A program made the position numbers and the translations under genes. From Phocoena phocoena (Eukaryota; Chordata; Mammalia; Artiodactyla; Phocoenidae), in NCBI RefSeq assembly GCF_963924675.1, contig NC_089220.1:158509270-158573269 (forward strand): a stretch of 64,000 bases of DNA, in the 5' to 3' direction. Positions 12,030 through 24,915 of this stretch are shown piece after piece (position 1 is the first letter of the stretch; each line of letters opens with the position of its first letter). The notes under the pieces were generated by a model that was not told where the DNA came from, searched no databases, and worked only from the letters and a program-made list of their open reading frames with translations.

Positions 12030-13060
12030 GTGTATTTTATTCATTTGTGCATTCATCCAACAAATGTATAATGAACCCCTACTATGTGTCAGGCACTGTT
12101 CTAAGCAGGAAGGATGGACCCAGCCTTCTGGGTGGTATAGCAGTATACAAAAGAGGGTTCCTGTACTCTTGGAGCTAATATTCTAATGGGGGTCGGGGGA
12201 GACCACTGACAAGTAAAAAAAAAAAATAAGATAACTGCAGGTGGAAATATATTGTATGAATTAGATTAAACAAGGTAATGCAATCAGCTAGGGACTATAT
12301 TAGAGAGTGTACCCAAGGAAGAGCCTCCTGAGGGGGTGATTTAACCAAGTTTTAAAGGAGAAGTGGGAAAAGCAGGAGGAGAAAGACCATGCCAAGTTCT
12401 GAAGGACGAGGGCTCCAGGCAGAAGGAATAATATGTGCAAAGGCCCTGAAGCTGGAATGAGCTTGAGTAGTAAAGAATAAAAAGCTCAGTATGACTGGAG
12501 AGGACTGAGAAAAGCTGAGTGTCGGGAACAAGGAGAATGGTCTAAGGTAGGTCTGAGAAGGGCATGGGTCAGTGGCTTTTCAGGGAATATGAAGGCCATG
12601 AGAAGCCCTTGGAAGGTTTACTAAGGGGATTAAGAAGACCTGGTTTAATGTTACAACAGTCACTCTGTGCTGTGGAAAAGTAGTTGTAGAGGAAACACTG
12701 ATAGAAGCAAGGAAGCTTGTAGGAGGCTGTTGCAGCAGTACAGGCACTGAGGACTTGGACCATGGTGTTGGCCTTGTACCATGATGGTGGCCTTGGAGAA
12801 GGAGAGAAGTGGGTGGTTCTGGATATATACTGGTGATAGGGTCTTGCTAATATATTGCATGAAGGGGATGAGAAAAAGAAAAGAATAAAGAATAACTCTG
12901 TGTTTTTGGCTGGTGCTACTGAGTTGGTGTCATTTACAAGGTAAGAGAATCTCAGACAGAAAATTAAGAGTTCTGTTTTAGACCTGATAGATTGGAGGTG
13001 TACATTGGACAGCCATATGGAAATAGTATGTATGCAGCTGGACCTGCAAGTTGAGGTTCA
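12030..13060. repeat. L2-like and other ancient repeat sequence
   Basis: The start (CAACAAATGTATAATGAACC, CTACTATGTGTCAGGCACTG) is a typical L2-family 3' segment. The following 800 bp (GCAAAGGCCCTGAAGCTGGA; GGAGGCTGTTGCAGCAGTAC; GGTAAGAGAATCTCAGACAG) resembles an old repeat found widely in mammals, whose family I cannot name with confidence. No coding signal. Confidence 0.55.
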
Positions 13061-14890
13061 AGATAGAAGGAAATGTCCATAGCAACATAAAGTGTGTTGT
13101 TATTATGTCTCCTTGAAATTGCAGTGGTTCCCATCTCTCCTGCCTCCCTCTAAGTCTAGTTCAGTGTCTCTAGATTTTTTTTTTCAGTTATATAATAACT
13201 TTTATTATATATTCTAAAGAAATAGTAAGGCACAATGTTCACTTACACAATTAACATGCAGTCAGCACTGGGTAACTCAGAGACACAAATGTCAACAATT
13301 TTTGTTCAGGACTCATCTGCATGATACATAAAGTTTTCATTGCTGCTGTGACTCTGCAGACAAGCTCTCAAAGCTGGCCTCCCCAACAGTGGCATCAGAA
13401 CCATAAGAGAAGCTTAAATAAAACAACAGATTTCTGTCCCCATACCCCCAAAATTCTGATTGAGAAAGTTTGAGGTAGGGCCTATGAACCTCTCATTTCT
13501 GTGCCGAATACAAGAACACTAGACCCACAGGGAGCAAAGTATAGGGGCCAGGAAGAGGAGGCAGGCATAGAGACACTGATAGCCAATCACCACATTCCAA
13601 TGAATAATTCCCTTTCCTGAGGGATCATATACATTTTCAGACTCCTTCTAACTCCTTGTTTTCCAGGTCTCGTGATAAAGGCACCTTCTCAGAAAGACCT
13701 TCTTTAGCCTCCCTATCTAAAATAGGTCTCCTCACTTGGTTTCCACCCCTACTGCAGTATTTTCTCATCCCCCACACTGTTAATTTTATTCATATCATTC
13801 GTTCATAATTATTAGTTTATGTTTAGTTTATTATTAACTAAAATAAATTATTCATTTCTCCCTTCCATTGGAGAGAGAATTAGACTCTGTTATGGAAGGG
13901 AACCTTCCTGCATGGTCATCATTTTCAGCCAGAACTAGCACTGTGCCTGGCACATAATAGGTGCTCAATAAATACTTGAAGAAGTGAACAAGCTGCCCTT
14001 GCCTGAGATACCATGAGTGGATTAATTGATGCTCTAAGCATGGGCTGGTGTAGCCTTACTCCAGATCACCAAGCCCTCTGCCCAAGACAAGGAATGGGTT
14101 TTATTTTGTTTATTATGATAGAAACATTTAACATGAGATTTACCCTCTTAACAAAATAGTCAGACTCATAGAAGGAGAGAGTAGAATGGTATTTGCCAGG
14201 GGCAGGGTGAAAGGGATCTGGGGAACTGCTATTCAGTGGGTATAAACTTTCGGTTATGCAAGATGAATCAGGTCTAAGGAAAACTATGTGGCGGAATTCC
14301 AACACCTTTAGGTGCTGGATTCCGTTTGCATCAATCACTGAGCACGATGACATGTGCACTCTTACTAGCAGGATCATGGCCCAGAAATGGGTGGATCCGC
14401 TCCAACTCCCTAAACTAAGCTCCTGAAACGAAAGATTTTTGTAAGCATTTTGAATTGTTCTCATGAGATGTCAGGGCCTACACACTGAAAACCCATTTGG
14501 CTATTTGCCAGCTGCAGAGTTTAAGATCTAGTCCCTTTCATGGAAAACGAAATTGAGAAAATATTTCAAGATTTCTAATCAAGATCTGTCCCCTGCAGGG
14601 GAAAACGTTATTTTTATGTTCCATCCCAACACACTGGAGAGTTCTGGGAATGCAGCATGTATCCAGCTTCTATGAGAGGGACTGGAATGAGAAGCTAAGT
14701 GCTAGCTCTCCTCCTAAGGAGGAGGCTGAAAATATCACAGAGCTCTGTGTTTCCCAGCAACATCTGTCCTCCAAATCTATTGAGAGATGGGAAGAAGGGA
14801 CAGTGGGTCCAGTAAGGAAAATACACAGTGAAGAGAAGTGGCAGAAAAATTATAAAGGGAACCTGAAATGGTATAGACTTCTGTTAATCT
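13061..14890. other. Intergenic with scattered old repeat remnants
   Basis: Visible remnants: an L2/MIR-like end near 13,930-13,980 (CACTGTGCCTGGCACATAAT, GGTGCTCAATAAATACTTG); a hAT-MITE-like stretch near 13,390-13,500; and an old L1 3'-tail-like block at 14,100-14,260 (ATAGAAGGAGAGAGTAGAAT). The frame at 14,066-14,464 runs antisense over this material and shows no domain. Nothing else is supported. Confidence 0.5.
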
Positions 14891-14908
14891 AAACTAAAGG
14901 GTATTCTT

Positions 14909-15611
14909 TTTCTTTTTAATTAAAGTATAGTTGATTTACAATGTTGTGTTAGTTTCTGGTGTATGGCAAACCGATTCAGTTACATATGTATAGATTCTTT
15001 TTCATGTTCTTTTCCATGATGATTTATTATAAGATACCGGATATATTTCCTGTGCTATACAGTAGGACCTTATTGTTTATCGGTTTTATATATAGGAGTT
15101 TGTATCTGCTAATCCCAAAGTCTAAATTTATCCCTCCCCTACCCCCTTTCCCCCCGGTAACCAGAAGTTTGTTTTCCATGTCTGTGAGTCTGTTTGTTTT
15201 GTAAATAAGTTCATTTGTATCATATTTTAGATTCCACATATAATCAAGATCATATGATAGTTGTATTTCTCTGATTTACTTCCCTTAGTATGATAATCTC
15301 TAGGTCTATTCATGTTGCTTCAATTGGCATTATTTCGTTCTTTTTTATGGATAAGTAATATTCCATTGTATATACATACCACATCTTTATCCATTCATCT
15401 GTTAATGAACATTTAGGTTGCTTCCGTGTCTTGGCTATTGTAAATAGTACTGCTATGAACATTGGGGTGCATGTATATTTTCAAATTAGAGTTTTCTCCA
15501 GATACATGCCCAAGAATGGGATTGCTGGATCATATGGCCAGTCTAGTTTTAGCTTTTTAAGGAACCTCCATACTGTTTTCCATGTGACCCACCAACAGTG
15601 TAGGAGGGTTC
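14909..15611 (-). mobile_element. 5'-truncated L1 with perfect 15-bp target duplication
   Basis: The minus-strand 3'UTR (T-rich start, AAAGTATAGTTGATTTACAA) is followed by the C-terminal part of ORF2, cut off at the antisense of the CACTGTTGG-type block. The flanking CTAAAGGGTATTCTT is identical at 14,894-14,908 and 15,612-15,626. This is a textbook target-primed reverse transcription product of about 700 bp. Confidence 0.95.
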
Positions 15612-15626
15612 CTAAAGGGTATTCTT

Positions 15627-17335
15627 AAGAGTATAAACTTATGCATGTGAATTAGCCAATAGGGAGGCATGGAGGCAAAGGGAAAACTGTCAAATTTTCC
15701 ATTATTCTAGAGGAGGTCAGAGTTCATAGGGTGAGAGAAATCATGATCTATCCAGGGAGATGTTAGAATTTGTTCTTCTTTTGAGATATTGTTTATGTCT
15801 CTTTTTAGTCTGATGAAAAACTATCTCTTTCTCACTAAACAGTTAGTGAGAAAGAGCTGGAAACACCTGCATATATCAATCTTGGTATTTTGGAAGGGAA
15901 AATAAGGAAAAGGAGGGCTTAAATCTTCACAGGCTGAGTTTCCAGGAAAGAGGATCTGGTGACCTTCCCAGCCAAAACCTTGCTGATACTTGATTATTTG
16001 AGAGCCAGAAAATGGGAAGCACTTGAAGTGTACAACCTGTTGGCTTGTTGGTACTTGGTGTCTGACACCAAAATGGTAAAAATGAGTTGAGAGTAGCGCC
16101 TTTTCTTCAGAGATGTAAGAATAGTTGTTTGTGAAATGCCCTGTGATTAATTTTTGTTTGTCGTACTTTGTGGGTTATAATTTTCCCTTTTTTTTTCCCA
16201 CCACCACCTTCCAAAGAAAGGAACAATAATCCAACCCTTGAAGGTCGCAGTGAAAAAGTAAAATTAAGAAACGACGAACAGCATGAGTTGGAAACATGTA
16301 TAAGCATAACTAACAATTTTAAAAGTAGGTGATGCGAGTTAGACTGTGGGAGAATCCTCCCATTCTTTCTTAGCTGAAAGCCACTTGTGGCTCCCCCCAC
16401 CCCTGAGGCCTCCTATCCCCCATCAGTGACCCCGCTCCGTGCCACTGGTGGGCCATCCGTCATGGTGTGCAGATAAGGTAGGGCTGCTGAAGGCCCAGCC
16501 TCAGACTGCTTGCTGGGGTGGATGATGGATGGATGAACATTCTGTCGTGGCAGCAGGACAAATATTCTACTCATCATCACTGATACTTATGACCAAAACA
16601 AGAAAAAATTTTTGGAGATTTAAAAAAAATCATGTCTCTCAAACTGATGTGTCGTTTTCTTCTCCAAAGTCCCCGTGATGTACAGTTCTTGGCAAGCAGG
16701 CAGACTGGGTGGGTGTAAAGGCTTATGCCTCTGGGATATTGACAGGGGTTACCTGTCAATGGAAAGGCTGTCAATGGAAGGGCTAGGGTCCCCTCCCTCC
16801 ATCTGATGCTTAGAAAAACTTTGCACTTGGCCTTGGATTCGGTAACCCAGAGATTTACAATAACCTCCATCTTCCAAACTAAACACTTGGGTCTGAGTTA
16901 TTGACATAAACTCTAAGTAAAAAACTGCCTTGGGGCATCCAAAGGAAAGTCACACTTAATGAAGTAAGCCTGTTTTAAGTGCTGCCTGCAAACGGCAAGG
17001 TGGGGTGTAGGTAGAACTGCTCTTTGGAAGAGATCCATGTACTTGAGCAAGTGTAAAAAAAAACAGTCGTCTTGATGTATTTTCCAGTGGCTATGCTGGA
17101 GAGCAAATAATAGATATAAGGATAATAGATAGATTGATTGATTTTTAAATTTACTGATGGGGACACTAGTACAGAGAAGCTGAATCATCTCCACAACATC
17201 GTAGAGAAAGCATTTATGAGGAACAAGAATTAACCTCAGCGTTGTGGTTTGCCTCTCACAACGATGGCCTTCTGCTTGGGAAGCATTCTCTCCATCATTG
17301 GAAGTTTGCCCGTGGATCCTGGGCAGCAGTGGAGA
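15627..17335. other. Low-copy intergenic DNA
   Basis: I see no recognisable repeat or coding exon here. Open frames of 93-97 codons at 16,107-16,400, 16,577-16,870 and 16,913-17,194 have no recognisable domains and look like chance frames. Confidence 0.5.
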
Positions 17336-17705
17336 ATGCTATAGACTGAATGTTTGTGTCCCCGCCAAATTCATATGTTGAAACTCTGATCCCCACTGTG
17401 ATGGTATTTGCAGATGGGGTCTTGGGGAGGTTATTAGTTCATGAGGGTGGAGCCCTCATGAGGGAACTAGTACCCTTGTAATAAGTTACACAGAGAGCTT
17501 GCTTCCTCTCTCTTCGCTCTCTGTCACTTGAGGATATGAGAAGACAGCCATCTGCAATCCAGAAAAAGGGTCCTCATCAGACACAAGATCTGCCAGGGCC
17601 TCAAACTTGGACTTCTGAGCTTCTTAGAACTGTGAAAAGAAAAAAAGTTTGTTGTTTAAGCCCCATAGTCTGTAGTATTCTGCTGTTATAGCCCCAAGTA
17701 AGAGA
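17336..17705 (+). repeat. MLT1-type MaLR LTR
   Basis: Near full-length LTR starting GCTATAGACTGAATGTTTGT, with CATATGTTGAAACTCTGATC, TGAGGGTGGAGCCCTCATGA and a 3' end GTTGTTTAAGCCCCATAGTC. Solitary, plus orientation. Confidence 0.9.
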
Positions 17706-17954
17706 GAGCTAAAGAAGGGTTTTGAATATGGAGTTGACCTCCAGAATCTTAAGTTCCCTTTTACCCTGGATTTCTATGTGCTTTTAATTGAATCTTACAG
17801 ATTCTTTGTTGGATGTTGGATAACATCAAGGGACAATAAATGTGTTTTCAGTGCTTCTGTGACTTTCAGCTACTTCCAAGGTTACCAGTTGTCCTTCATG
17901 AAAATACCCAGCCATGGAAATGGTGGAAACAGTGATAAAAATGTGTCAGTAGGA

Positions 17955-18357
17955 CATAATAAAGGCCACATATGACCAGCCCACAGCTAACATTATACTC
18001 AACACTAAGAACTGAAAGCTTTTCTTCTAAGATCAGAAAAAAGAGGAGTATGCCCGCTCTCACATCTTCTAACATTGTATTGGAAGTCATAGCCATAGGA
18101 AAAAAAAAGACATAAAAGATATCCAAATAGGAAAAGATAAAGTAAAATTGTCTCTGTTTCCAGATGACATGATCTTAAATATAGTAAACACAAAGACTCC
18201 ACTAAAAAACAGTTGGAACTAATAAATGAATTCAGTAAAGTTGCAGGATACAAAATCAGCATACAAAAACCAATTGTGTTTCTATATAATAACAACAAAC
18301 TATCCAAAAAAGAAATTAAAAAAAAAACCTTTACAATACCATCAAATACAGCAAACT
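17955..18357 (+). mobile_element. L1 ORF2 reverse-transcriptase fragment
   Basis: The plus strand carries decayed L1 reverse transcriptase: ATAATAAAGGCCACATATGA, then the antisense-free catalytic-core region around TTTCCAGATGACATGATC at about 18,158, then the segment ending CATCAAATACAGC. It is truncated at both ends and directly abuts the poly-T end of the next L1, which lies in the opposite orientation. No target duplication was found. Confidence 0.85.
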
Positions 18358-18747
18358 TCTTTTTTTTTTTGCAATTGACAAGGAAATTTAGTTATTTCTG
18401 AGATATACATTTTAAAGTAATAACTAGAATTATGACTTATAACGTTATACCAGAACATACAAGATGTTTAGAAATTTCATGTAATGTCTGAAACATTTAT
18501 GTGAACATATTTCCATACAAATAACCCAAAGAAAGTTTACTACTAGTTGTTTTTTGTTTATACTGCAGATTCTTATTAGTCATCAATTTTATAAACATCA
18601 GTGTATACGTGTCAATCCCAATCGCCCAATTCAGCACACCACCATCCCAACCCCACCGCGGTTTTCCCCACTTGGTATCCATACGTTTGTTCTCTACATC
18701 TCTGTCTCAACTTCTGCCCTGCAAACTGGTTCATCTGTACCATTTTT

Positions 18748-21700
18748 CTAGGTTCCACATACATGCGTTAATACACGATATTTGTTTTTCTCTTTCTGAC
18801 TTACTTCACTCTGTATGACAGTCTCTAGGTCCATCCACATCTCAACAAATGACTCAATTTCGTAATATTCCATTGTATATATGTACCAAATCTTCTTTAT
18901 CCATTTGTCTGTCAGTGGGCATTTAGGTTGCTTCCATGACCTGGCTATTGTAAATAGTGCTGCAATGAACATTGGGGTGCATGTGTCTTTTTGAATTGTG
19001 GTTTTCTCTGGGTATATGCCCAGTAGTGGAATTGCTGGATCATATGGAATACTATTTTTAGTTTTTTAAGGAACCTCCATCCTGTTCTCCATAGTGGCTG
19101 TATCAATTTATATTCCCACCAACAGTTCAAGAGCGTTCCCTTTTCTCCACACCCTCTCCAGCATTTGTTGTTTGTAGATTTTCTGATGATGCCCATTCTA
19201 ACTGGTGTGAGGTGATACCTCATTGTAGTTTTGATTTGCATTTCTCTAATAATTAGTGATCTTGAGCAGCTTTTCATGTGCTTCTTGGCCATCTGTATGT
19301 CTTTGGAGAAATGTCGATTTAGGTCTTCTGCCCATTTTTGGATTGGGTTGTTTGTTTCTTTAATATTGAGCTGCATGAGCTGTTTATATATTTTGGAGAT
19401 TAATCCTATGTCCGTTGATTCGCTTGCAAATATTTTCTTCCATCTGAGGGTTGTCTTTTCATCTTGTTTATGGTTTCCTTTGCTGTGCAATAGCTTTTAA
19501 GTTTCATTAGGTCCCATTTGTTTATTTTGTTTTTATTTCCATTACTCCAGGAGGTGGATCAAAAACGATCTTGCTGTGATTTATGTCAAAGAGTGTTCTT
19601 CCTATGTTTTCCTCTAAGAGTTTTATAGTGTCCGGTCTTACATTTACCTCTCTAATCCATTTTGAGTTTATTTTTTTGTATGGTGTTAGGGAGTGTTCTA
19701 CTTTCATTCTTTTACATGTAGGTGTCTAGTTTCCCCAGCACCACTTATTGAAGAGACTGTCTTTTCTCCATTGTATATCTTTGCCTCCTTTGTCATAGAT
19801 TAGTTGGCCATAGGTATGTGGGTTTATCTCAGGGCTTTCTATCTTGTTCCATGGATCTATGTTTCTGTTTTTTGTGCCAGTACCATATTGTTTTGATTAC
19901 TGTAGCTTTGTAGTATAGTCTGAACTCAGGGAGTCTGATTTCTCCAGCTCCGTTTTTTTCCCTCAAGACAGCTTTGGCTATTTGGGGTCCTTTGTGTCTC
20001 CATACAAATTTTAAGATGATTTGTTTTAGTTCTGTAAAAAATGCCATTGGTAATTTAATAGGGATTGCATTGAATCTGTAGATTGCTTTGGGTAGTATAG
20101 TCATTTTCACAATATTGATTCTTCCGATCCAAAAACATGGTATATCTCTCCATCTGTTTGTATCATCTTTAATTTCTTTCATCAGTGTCTTATAGTTTTC
20201 TGCATACAGATCTTTTGTCTCCCTAGGTAGGTTTATTCCTAGGTATTTTATTCTTTTTGTTACAGTGGTAAATGGGAGTGTTTCCATAATTTCTCTTTCA
20301 GATTTTTCATCATTAGTGTATAGGAATGCAAGAGATTTCTGTGCATTAATTTTGTATCCTGCAACTTTACCAAATTCATTGTTGATTAGCTCTAGTAGTT
20401 GTCTGGTGGCATTTTTAGGATTCTCTATGTATAGTGTCATGTCATCTGCAAACAGTGACAGTTTTACTTCTTCTTTTCCAATTTGTATTCCTTTTATTTC
20501 CTTTTCTTCTCTGATGCCATGGCTAGGACTTCCAAAACTGTGTTGAATAATAGTGGTGAGAGTGGACATCCTTGTCTCGTTCCTGATCTTAGAGGAAATG
20601 CTTTCAGTTTTTCACCATTGAGAATGATGTTTGCTGTGGGTTTGTCATCTGTGGCCTTTATTATGTTGAGGTAGGTTCCCTCTATGCCTGTTTTCTGTAG
20701 AGTTTTTATCGTAAATGGGTGTTGAATTTTGTCAAAAGCTTTTTCCACATCTATTCAGATGATCATATGGTTTTCATTCTTCAATTTATTAAGATGGTTT
20801 ATCACATTGACTAATTAGCCTATATTGAAGAATCCTCGCATCCCTGGGATAAATCCCACTTGGTCGTGGTGTATGATCCTTTTAACATGTCGTTGGATTC
20901 TGTTTGCTAATATTTTGTTGAGGATTTTTGCATCTATATTAATCAGTGATATTGGTCTGTAATTTTCTTTTTTTGTAGTATCTTTGTCTGGTTTTTGTAT
21001 CAGGGTGATGGTGGCCTCATAGAATGAGTTTGGGAGTGTTCCTTCCTCCACAATATTTTAGAAGAGTTTGAGAAGGATGGGTGTTAGCTCTTCTCTAAAC
21101 ATTTGACAGAATTCACCTGTGAAGTCATCTGGTCCTGGACTTTTGTTTGTTGGAAGATTTTTAATCACAGTTTCAATTTCATTACTTGTGATTGTTCTGT
21201 TCATATTTTCTGTTTCTTTCTGGTTCTTGGAAGGTTATACCTTTCTGAGAATATGTCCATTTCTTCCAGTTTGCCCATTTTATTGGCATAGAGTTGCTGG
21301 TAGTAGTCTCTTAGGATGCTTTGTATTTCTGCAGTGTCTGTTGTAACTTCTCCTTTTTCATTTCTAATTATATTGATTTGAGTCCTCTCCCTCTTTTTCT
21401 TGATGAGTCTGGCTAATGGTTTATCAATTTTGTTTATCTTCTCAAGGAACCAGCTTTTAGTTTTATTGATCTTTGCTATTGTTTTCTTGGTTTCTGTTTC
21501 ATTTATTTCTGCTCTGATCTTTATGATTTCTTTCCTTCTGCTAACTTTGGGTTTTGTTTGTTCTTCTTTCTCTAGTTCCTTTAGGTATAAGGTTAAATTA
21601 TTTATTTGAGATTTTTCTTGTTTCTTGAGGTAGGGTTGTATAGCTATAAACTTCCCTCTTAGAACTGCTTTTGCTGCATCCCATAGGTTTTGCATTGTCG

Positions 21701-22536
21701 TGTTTTCATTGTCATTTGTCTCTAGGTATTTTTTAATTTCCTCTTTGATTTCTTCAGTGATCTCTTGGTTATTTAGTAACGTAGTATTAAGCCTACATGT
21801 GTTTGCATTTTTTACGTTTTTTCCCCTGTAATTCATTTCTAATCTCATAGCGTTGTGGTCAGAAGAGATGCTTGATATGATTTCAATTTTCTTAAATTTA
21901 CTGCGGCTTGATTTGTGATCCAAGATGTGATCTATCCTGGAGAATGTTCCATGCACACCTGAGAAGAAAGTGTAATCTGCTGTTTTTGGATGGAGTGTCC
22001 TATAAATATCAATTAAATCTATCTGGTCTATTGTGTCATTTAAAGTTTCTGTTTCCTTATTTATTTTCATTTTGGATGATCTGTCCATTGGTGTAAGTGA
22101 GGTGTTAATGTCCCCCACTATTATTGTGTTACGGTCGATTTCCTCTTTTATAGCTGTCAGCAGTTGCCTTATGTATTGAGGTGCTCCTATGTTGGGTGCA
22201 TATATATTTATAATTGTTATATCTTGTTCTTGGATTGATCCCTTGATCATTATGTAGTATCCTTCCTTGTCTCTTGTAACATTCTTTATTTTAAAGTCTA
22301 TTTTATCTGAGTATTGCTACTCCAGCTTTCTTTTGATTTCCATTTGCATGGAATATCTTTTTCCATCCCCTCACTTTCAGTCTGTATGTGTCCCTAGGTC
22401 TGAAGTGGGTCTCTTGTAGACAGCATATATATGGGTCTTGTTTTTGTATCCATTCAGCAAGCCTGTGTCTTTTGGTTGGAGCATTTAATCTATTCACGTT
22501 TAAGGTAATTATCGATATGGATGTTGCTATGACCAT
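18748..22536 (-). pseudogene. L1 ORF2 (endonuclease-reverse transcriptase), broken
   Basis: ORF2 starts at an ATG at 22,536. The apurinic-type endonuclease domain is readable in pieces at 22,303-22,536 and 21,201-22,250; the latter is 349 codons, the longest frame in the window, and includes the SDHN active-site motif. The reverse transcriptase is spread over 20,815-21,051, 20,494-20,748 and 19,829-20,569, with the catalytic FADD at 20,441-20,452. The cysteine-rich C-terminal part lies at 18,945-19,490. L1 ORF2p normally runs about 1,270 residues; here several frameshifts and stops divide it. In life it nicks DNA and copies RNA at the nick. Confidence 0.92.
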
Positions 22537-22594
22537 TTTCTTAATTATTTTGCGTTTGTTTTTGTAGGTGCTTTTCTTCTCTTGTGTTTCCCAC

Positions 22595-23486
22595 TTAGAG
22601 AAGTTCCTTTAGCATTGTTGTAGAGCTACTTTGGTGGTGCTGAATTCTCTTACCTTTTACTTGTCTGTAAAGCTTTTGTTTCTCCGTCAAATCTGAATGA
22701 GATCCTTGCTGGGTAGAGTAATCTTGGTTGTAGGTTCTTCCCTTTCATTACTTTAAGTATATCATGCTACTCCCTTCTGGCTTGTAGAGTTTCTGCTGAG
22801 AAATCAGCTGTTAACCTTATGGGATTTCCCTTGTATGTTATTTGTCGTTTTTCCCTTGCTGCTTTCAATAATTTTTCTTTATACTTAATTTTTGCCAATT
22901 TAATTACTGTGTTTCTCCTTGGGTTTATCCTTTATGGGACTTGCTGCACTTCCTGGACTTGGGTGGCTATTTCCTTTCCCAAGTTGGGGAAGTTTTCTAC
23001 TATAATCTCTGCGAATATTTTCTCTGGTCCTTTCTGTCTCTCTTCTCCTTCTGGAACCCCTATAATGCAAATGTTATTGCGTTTAATGTTGTCCCAGAGG
23101 TCTGTTAGGCTGTCTTCATTTCTTTTCATTCTTTTTTCTTTATACTGTTCCACAGCAGTTAATTCCACTATTCTGTCTTCTAGGTCACTTATCCATTCTT
23201 CTGCCTCAGTTATTCTGCTATTGATTCCTTCTAGTGTAGTTTTCATTTCAGGTATTGTATTGTTCATCTTCGTTTGTTTGTTCTTTAATTCTTCTAGGTC
23301 TTTGTTAAACATTTCTTGCATCTTCTTGATCTTTGCTTCCATTCTTTTTCTGAGGTCCTGGATCATCTTCACTATCATTTTTCTGAATTCTTTTTCTGGA
23401 TGGCTGCCTATCTCCACTTCATTTAGTTGTTTTTCTGGGGTTTTATCTTGTTCCTTCATCTGGTACATAGCCCTGTGCATTTTCAT
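22595..23486 (-). pseudogene. L1 ORF1 (RNA-binding chaperone), broken
   Basis: From an ATG at 23,486 the frame encodes a coiled coil (heptads rich in E, K, I and L over about residues 25-120), then the start of the RRM domain (NICIIGVPEGEE). A stop follows after 184 codons, at about 22,932. The remaining C-terminal domain is readable downstream to a TAA at 22,595-22,597, with a small deletion relative to the sister copy at 30.5 kb. ORF1p normally trimerises and coats L1 RNA. A separate 150-codon frame at 23,443-23,895 lies mostly in the 5'UTR and is not expected to be a protein. Confidence 0.9.
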
Positions 23487-24389
23487 CTTGTCTATCTTTC
23501 TGTGAATGTGGTTTTTGTTCCACAGGCTGCAGGATTGTAGTTCTTCTTGTTTCTGCTGTCTGCCCTCTTGTGGCTGAGGCTATCTTAGAGGCTTGTGCAG
23601 GTTTCCTGATGTGAGGGACTTGTGGTGGGTAGAGCTGACTGTTGCTCTGGTGGGCAGAGCTCAGTAAAACGTTAATCTGCTTGACTGCTGATGGGTGGAA
23701 CTGGGTTCCCTCCCTGCTGCTTGTTTGGTCTGAGGCAAGCCAACACTGGAGCCTACCTGGGCTCTTTGGTGGGGCTAATGGCAGACTCTGGGAGGGCTCA
23801 GGCCAAGGTGTACTTCCCAGAACAAGTGCTGCCAGTGTCCTTGTCCACATGGTGAGCCACAGCCACCCCCGCCTCTGCAGGAGACCCTCCAACACTAGCA
23901 GGTAGGTCTGGTTCAGTCTCCCTTGGGGTCACTGCTGCTTCCCCTGGGTCCCGATGCACACACTACTTAGTGTGTGCCCTCCAACAGTGGAGTCTCTGTT
24001 TCCCCCAGTCCTGTTGAAGTCCTGCAATCAAATCCCACTAGGCTTCAAAGTCTGATTCTCTAGGAATTCCTCCTCCAGTTGCTAGACCCCCAGGTTGGGA
24101 AGCCTGACGTGGGGCTCCGAACCTTCACTCCAGTGGGTGGACTTCTGTGGTATAAGTGTTCTCCAGTCTGTGAGTCACCCACCCAGAAGTTATGGGATTA
24201 GATTTTGCTGTGATTGTGCCCCTCCTGCCATCTCATTGTTGCTTCTCCTTTGTCTTTGGATGTGGGGTATCTTTTTTGGTGAGTTCCAGTGTCTTCCTGT
24301 CGATGACTGTCCAGCAGCTACTTGTGATTCTGGTGTTCTCACAAGAGGGAGTGAGAGCATGTCTTTCTACTCCGCCATCTTGGCTTAGG
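23487..24389 (-). promoter_or_regulatory. L1 5'UTR / internal promoter region
   Basis: A GC-richer segment of about 900 bp upstream of ORF1 on the minus strand, ending at the CCAAGATGGCGG-type 5' terminus. L1 5'UTRs hold an internal Pol II promoter, and the CCAAGATGGCGG motif resembles the YY1-type site near the start of L1 transcripts. The function is inferred from the family; activity is unknown. Confidence 0.65.
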
Positions 24390-24449
24390 CCCTTTCATTT
24401 CGTTTTATTATTTAATTGAGTTTTTTTGAATTGGAATATAGTTGCAGAT

Positions 24450-24915
24450 AGCACTTTCTTGATTAGGTTATGCAAGACTGTAACTTACATCTTACTTGGG
24501 GACTTTCCCTATTGCCCTCTTGGCCTGTATGCTTTGATGAAGTAAACAGTCATTCTGGAGCAGCCTATGTGGCAAGACATTGAGGGCAGCCAACAGTCAA
24601 CTGCCAGCTAGGAACTAAGGGCCTCAGGTCAACAGCCTGCAAGGAACCAGTCTTACCAGTAACCCATGTGAGCTTGGAAATAAGGTTGAGCCTTCAGATA
24701 AGACCCCAGCCCTGGCCAGCTGCTCACTTGCATCCTCGTGACAGTCCCTGAAGCAGAGAATCCAGCTAAGCCATGCCCAGACACACCTGACCCATGGAAA
24801 CTGCGAGATAATAAACATGTCTTGCTTTGAGGCAATGAAACGTGTATTATCTCACAGTTATTACTAAGTGTGTGGTACTTTGTTACACAGCAGTAGATAG
24901 CTAACTTAGTCTAAA
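24450..24915 (+). repeat. MaLR/ERVL-like LTR remnant
   Basis: The 3' end (GAAACTGCGAGATAATAAAC ... GTGGTACTTTGTTACACAGC, AGTAGATAGCTAAC) matches the usual 3' end of old mammalian MLT1-class LTRs. The upstream 350 bp is too diverged for me to assign firmly. Confidence 0.55.

Larger units (their letters stand above)
18359..24389 (-). mobile_element. Near full-length LINE-1 (about 6.0 kb)
   Basis: Reading on the minus strand, the element begins at about 24,389 with an L1-type 5' end (CCAAGATGGCGGAGTAGAA). A 5'UTR of about 900 bp, ORF1, ORF2, a 3'UTR and a poly(A) tail (poly-T at 18,359-18,371) follow. Both ORFs contain stops and frameshifts, so it is not active as drawn. It belongs to the same subfamily as the L1 at 30,434-35,725, with many long identical stretches by eye, but in the opposite orientation. 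I found no convincing target-site duplication, which may reflect rearrangement at one end. Confidence 0.93.

Noticed and set aside
21201..22250. 349-codon frame as a novel gene
   Set aside because: It is the L1 endonuclease and linker region, repeated in the sister element at 31.8-32.6 kb.
22819..23505. 228-codon plus-strand frame rich in hydrophobic residues
   Set aside because: It is the antisense of L1 ORF1. The low-complexity F, L, I and S content is a mirror of the lysine- and glutamate-rich coiled coil.
18359..24389. This L1 as an intact, active element
   Set aside because: ORF1 has a premature stop, ORF2 is split into many frames, and no clean target duplication was found.
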